A DNA stretch of 64,000 nucleotides, from positions 372,001 to 436,000 of the forward strand of contig NZ_JAHCLU010000001.1 in the NCBI RefSeq assembly GCF_018448785.1. The letters are read 5' to 3'. The stretch comes from Halomonas jincaotanensis (GTDB lineage: Bacteria > Pseudomonadota > Gammaproteobacteria > Pseudomonadales > Halomonadaceae). The number at the start of each line of letters is the position of its first letter. Position 1 is the stretch's first letter. Below, piece after piece: positions 61,308 through 64,000 of this stretch. A program made the translations under genes and the position numbers. The notes beneath the pieces were generated by a model. That model worked only from the letters and a program-made list of their open reading frames with translations, had not been told where the DNA came from and did not search any database.

Positions 61308-64000
61308 ATGGGTGACATCGCCAGAGAGATTATGCCAGTCAACATCGAGGACGAACTCAAGCAGTCGTACCTCGATTACGCGATGAGTGTGATCATCGGC
61401 CGTGCGCTGCCGGATGTGCGCGACGGACTCAAGCCGGTGCATCGGCGCGTGCTGTTCGCCATGCACGAGCTGAGCAACGACTGGAACAAACCGTACAAGA
61501 AGTCGGCCCGTGTGGTGGGCGACGTCATCGGTAAGTATCACCCCCATGGGGATAGCGCCGTCTATGACACCATCGTGCGCATGGCCCAGGATTTCTCCAT
61601 GCGCCATGTGCTGGTCGACGGCCAGGGCAACTTCGGTTCCATCGATGGCGACAACGCCGCCGCCATGCGTTACACCGAGATTCGCATGTCCCGGCTGGCC
61701 CACGAGCTGCTGGCCGACCTCGAAAAGGATACCGTCGACTGGGTCGACAACTACGACGGCACCGAGCGAATTCCCGATGTGCTGCCGACCAAGGTGCCCA
61801 ACCTGCTGATCAACGGCTCCTCGGGCATCGCCGTAGGCATGGCGACCAACATTCCGCCGCACAACATGGGCGAGATCATCAACGGCTGCCTGGCGCTGAT
61901 CGACGACTACACCCTGACCGTCGACGACCTGATGGAGCACATCACCGGGCCGGACTTTCCCACCGGCGCCATCATCAACGGCCGCGCCGGCATTCTCGAG
62001 GCGTATCGCACCGGGCGTGGCCGCATCTATATCCGTTCGCGTCATACCATCGAGCATGATGACAAGTCCGGCCGCGACCATATCATCGTCTCCGAGCTCC
62101 CCTACCAGGTGAACAAGGCGCGCTTGATCGAGAAGATCGCCGAGCTGGTCAAGGAGAAGAAGATCGAGGGCATCGCCGAGCTGCGCGACGAATCCGACAA
62201 GGACGGCCTGCGCGTGGTGATCGAGGTCAAGCGCGGCGAGAGCGGCGAGGTGGTGGTCAACAACCTCTTTGCCCAGACCCAGTTGCAGAACGTCTTCGGC
62301 ATCAACATGGTCGCCCTGGCCGACGGCCAGCCGCGCACCATGAACATCAAGGAAATCCTCGAGGCCTTCATCCGCCACCGCCGCGAAGTCGTCACCCGCC
62401 GGACGCTCTTCGAGCTGCGGAAGGCGCGCGAACGCGGCCACCTGCTCGAGGGCCTGGCGGTGGCGATCTCGAACATCGACGAGGTGATCGAACTGATCAA
62501 GGCCTCGCCCTCGGCCGCCGAAGCCAAGGAGAAGCTGCTGGCGAGAAGCTGGCAGCCCGGCCAGGTCACCCAGATGCTCGAGCGTGCCGGCGCCACCTCC
62601 TGCAAGCCCGAGGATCTCGAAGAGGGTTTCGGCCTCAATACGGCCGGCAGCGAATATCGCCTCTCGCCGGCCCAGGCCCAGGCCATCCTCGAGCTGCGCC
62701 TGCACCGCCTGACCGGTCTCGAGACCGAGAAGCTGCTCAACGAATACCTGTCGATCCTGGAAAGGATCGCCGAATTGAGCGAGATTCTGGCCTCCCCTGA
62801 CCGCCTGCTCGAGGTGATCCGCGAGGAGCTCGAAGCGGTCCGCGACCAGTTCGCCAACCCGCGCAAGACCGAGATCCAGGCCAGCCACCTCGACCTTTCC
62901 ATGGAAGACCTGATCGCCGAGGAGGACATGGTGGTCACGGTGTCGCGCTCCGGCTATGCCAAGACCCAGCCGCTCTCCGATTACCAGGCCCAGCGGCGCG
63001 GCGGACGCGGCAAGTCGGCGACGTCGATGAAGGATGAGGACGTCATCGAGCACCTGCTGGTGGCCTCGACGCACGACACCATTCTGCTCTTCTCCAACCG
63101 CGGCAAGGTCTACTGGCTCAAGGTCTATGAAATGCCCAACGCCAGCCGTGGCTCGCGAGGCAAGCCTCTGGTCAACATGCTGCCGCTGGATGAAGGCGAG
63201 GACATCAATGCGATCCTGCCGGTGCGCGACTACGACCCGGAGTGCTACATCTTCTTCGCCACCGCCAGCGGCACCGTCAAGCGCACCAGCCTCGAGCAGT
63301 TCTCGCGGCCGCGCAGCGTAGGCCTGATCGCAATCGACCTCGACGAAGGCGACCGCCTGGTGGGCGCGGCGATCACCTCCGGCAGCGATCACGTCATGCT
63401 GCTGTCGTCCAAGGGCAAGGCCATCCGCTTCGAGGAAGGCAACGTCCGCGCCATGGGCCGTACCGCGCGCGGCGTGCGCGGCATGCGTCTGCCGGGCAAG
63501 GCCGAGGTGATCAGCCTGATCATCCCGCAGAGCCAGCAGATCGATGCCGAGGCCGACGTGGAAGCCGACACCGAGACAACCGCTGGTCAGCTGACGGACG
63601 GCGAGAGCGGCAACGGTGGCCAGATCTATATTCTCACCGCCAGCGAGAACGGTTACGGCAAGCGGTCGCGGCTCGAGGAATTCCCGCTGCGCGGTCGCGG
63701 CGGCCAGGGCGTGATCGCCATGCAGACCAGCGAGCGCAACGGCTCATTGGTCGCCGCCATGCAGGTCTATTCCAACGACGAAATGATGCTGATTACCGAC
63801 CGTGGCACGCTGGTGCGCACCCGCGTCGAGGAGGTCTCGATCACCTCGCGCAATACCCAGGGGGTGATGCTGATTCGTCTGGGCAAGGAAGAGAAGCTGG
63901 TCAAGACCGTGCGGATCGATGAGCTGGAGGATGTTGCCGAGGTTGAGGCAGGGATAGAGGATGTCGAGATGACCGACACATCAGAGAGCCCTGACGACGC
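61308..64000 (+). CDS. gyrA: DNA gyrase subunit A (3' end beyond window)
   Basis: Type II topoisomerase subunit, 897 complete codons in view, continuing past the edge. The start [18 protein letters not shown] is colinear with E. coli. S83 and D87 of the quinolone region ([11 protein letters not shown]) are the sensitive residues, and the catalytic tyrosine is in [10 protein letters not shown] (Y122). The GyrA box QRRGGRGKS is near 565. In the C-terminal beta-pinwheel a roughly 28-residue acidic insertion (about 743-770, rich in D/E/G) separates SLIIPQS from [15 protein letters not shown], compared with E. coli. It ends in an acidic tail in view ([12 protein letters not shown]). Confidence 0.97.
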   Translation, partial: MGDIAREIMPVNIEDELKQSYLDYAMSVIIGRALPDVRDGLKPVHRRVLFAMHELSNDWNKPYKKSARVVGDVIGKYHPHGDSAVYDTIVRMAQDFSMRHVLVDGQGNFGSIDGDNAAAMRYTEIRMSRLAHELLADLEKDTVDWVDNYDGTERIPDVLPTKVPNLLINGSSGIAVGMATNIPPHNMGEIINGCLALIDDYTLTVDDLMEHITGPDFPTGAIINGRAGILEAYRTGRGRIYIRSRHTIEHDDKSGRDHIIVSELPYQVNKARLIEKIAELVKEKKIEGIAELRDESDKDGLRVVIEVKRGESGEVVVNNLFAQTQLQNVFGINMVALADGQPRTMNIKEILEAFIRHRREVVTRRTLFELRKARERGHLLEGLAVAISNIDEVIELIKASPSAAEAKEKLLARSWQPGQVTQMLERAGATSCKPEDLEEGFGLNTAGSEYRLSPAQAQAILELRLHRLTGLETEKLLNEYLSILERIAELSEILASPDRLLEVIREELEAVRDQFANPRKTEIQASHLDLSMEDLIAEEDMVVTVSRSGYAKTQPLSDYQAQRRGGRGKSATSMKDEDVIEHLLVASTHDTILLFSNRGKVYWLKVYEMPNASRGSRGKPLVNMLPLDEGEDINAILPVRDYDPECYIFFATASGTVKRTSLEQFSRPRSVGLIAIDLDEGDRLVGAAITSGSDHVMLLSSKGKAIRFEEGNVRAMGRTARGVRGMRLPGKAEVISLIIPQSQQIDAEADVEADTETTAGQLTDGESGNGGQIYILTASENGYGKRSRLEEFPLRGRGGQGVIAMQTSERNGSLVAAMQVYSNDEMMLITDRGTLVRTRVEEVSITSRNTQGVMLIRLGKEEKLVKTVRIDELEDVAEVEAGIEDVEMTDTSESPDD

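Noticed and set aside
61545..61570. Quinolone-resistance substitution in GyrA
   Set aside because: S83 and D87 are the wild-type residues.
61218..63392. Open frame of about 724 codons antisense to gyrA
   Set aside because: GyrA on the plus strand is unambiguous; the antisense translation is a compositional shadow.
1..64000. CRISPR array, tRNA or rRNA genes, prophage or complete IS elements
   Set aside because: I looked for regularly spaced repeats, cloverleaf-type sequences and transposase motifs and found none that I could support by eye.

Overview
The window reads as a chromosomal segment of a moderately halophilic gammaproteobacterium, most likely Halomonadaceae (Halomonas or Chromohalobacter type). 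This rests on protein-level resemblance (GyrA, MetG, RdgC, RNase T, ArgF/ArgG), high GC in the housekeeping half, acidic proteins, and many organic-acid transporters of the TTT and TRAP types. No rRNA, tRNA, CRISPR array, phage or intact insertion sequence was seen.

Layout. (1) 31-3017: a tripartite tricarboxylate transporter (tctCBA, minus strand), clearly AT-richer than its surroundings. (2) 3417-8179: a minus-strand catabolic operon (Ldh-family dehydrogenase, 3-hydroxyisobutyrate-dehydrogenase-family enzyme, UxaA-family dehydratase, iron alcohol dehydrogenase) of unknown substrate. An ATACCA-type element is shared by its promoter region and the tct leader. (3) 8461-11973: a rearranged dehydrogenase area with a GntR/FCD regulator, one intact GarR-like reductase, one intact D-2-hydroxyacid dehydrogenase and two gene remnants. 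(4) 12031-16153: a TRAP transporter in the unusual order P-M-Q plus another 3-hydroxyisobutyrate-dehydrogenase-family gene upstream. (5) 16370-22022: a second TRAP transporter (P-Q-M) in one operon with an FAH-family enzyme and alpha-ketoglutarate semialdehyde dehydrogenase, ended by a 16-bp perfect hairpin. (6) 22302-33347: a sugar dehydrogenase, a LysR regulator, the AraFGH arabinose ABC importer, L-arabonate dehydratase, a lactonase, an SDR and a XylD-type dehydratase. (7) 33352-35769: kduD, a HAD phosphatase and a GhrB-like reductase.

Regions 5 and 6 together encode every step of a non-phosphorylating pentose route: L-arabinose to lactone, arabonate, 2-keto-3-deoxyarabonate, alpha-ketoglutarate semialdehyde and 2-oxoglutarate, with an FAH-family protein in the place usually held by a DHDPS-family dehydratase. 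The two TRAP promoters, 7 kb apart, carry the same paired operator (two ATGTWSWACAT sites exactly 20 bp centre to centre, with the same flank), so they probably answer to one regulator.

From 35988 onward the window is mostly core: an ABC exporter with a His/Asp repeat insert, argF, grxD, rnt, argG and an HlyU-family gene. A signalling block follows (DUF294 protein, symporter-histidine kinase fusion, small membrane protein, a degenerate-kinase/DnaQ-exonuclease fusion, and a lone receiver). After a GST comes a CstA, CC-terminal small protein, ArsA-like ATPase and queuosine-tRNA mannosyltransferase run, then nth, an orphan rsxB, metG, two small conserved genes, an acyltransferase, rdgC and the 5' 2.7 kb of gyrA, which runs off the right edge.

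The parts I find least explained are the kinase-like/exonuclease fusion with its lone receiver, the CstA/CC-star/ArsA-like group, the shared double operator, and the unknown-substrate operon at 3417-8179.
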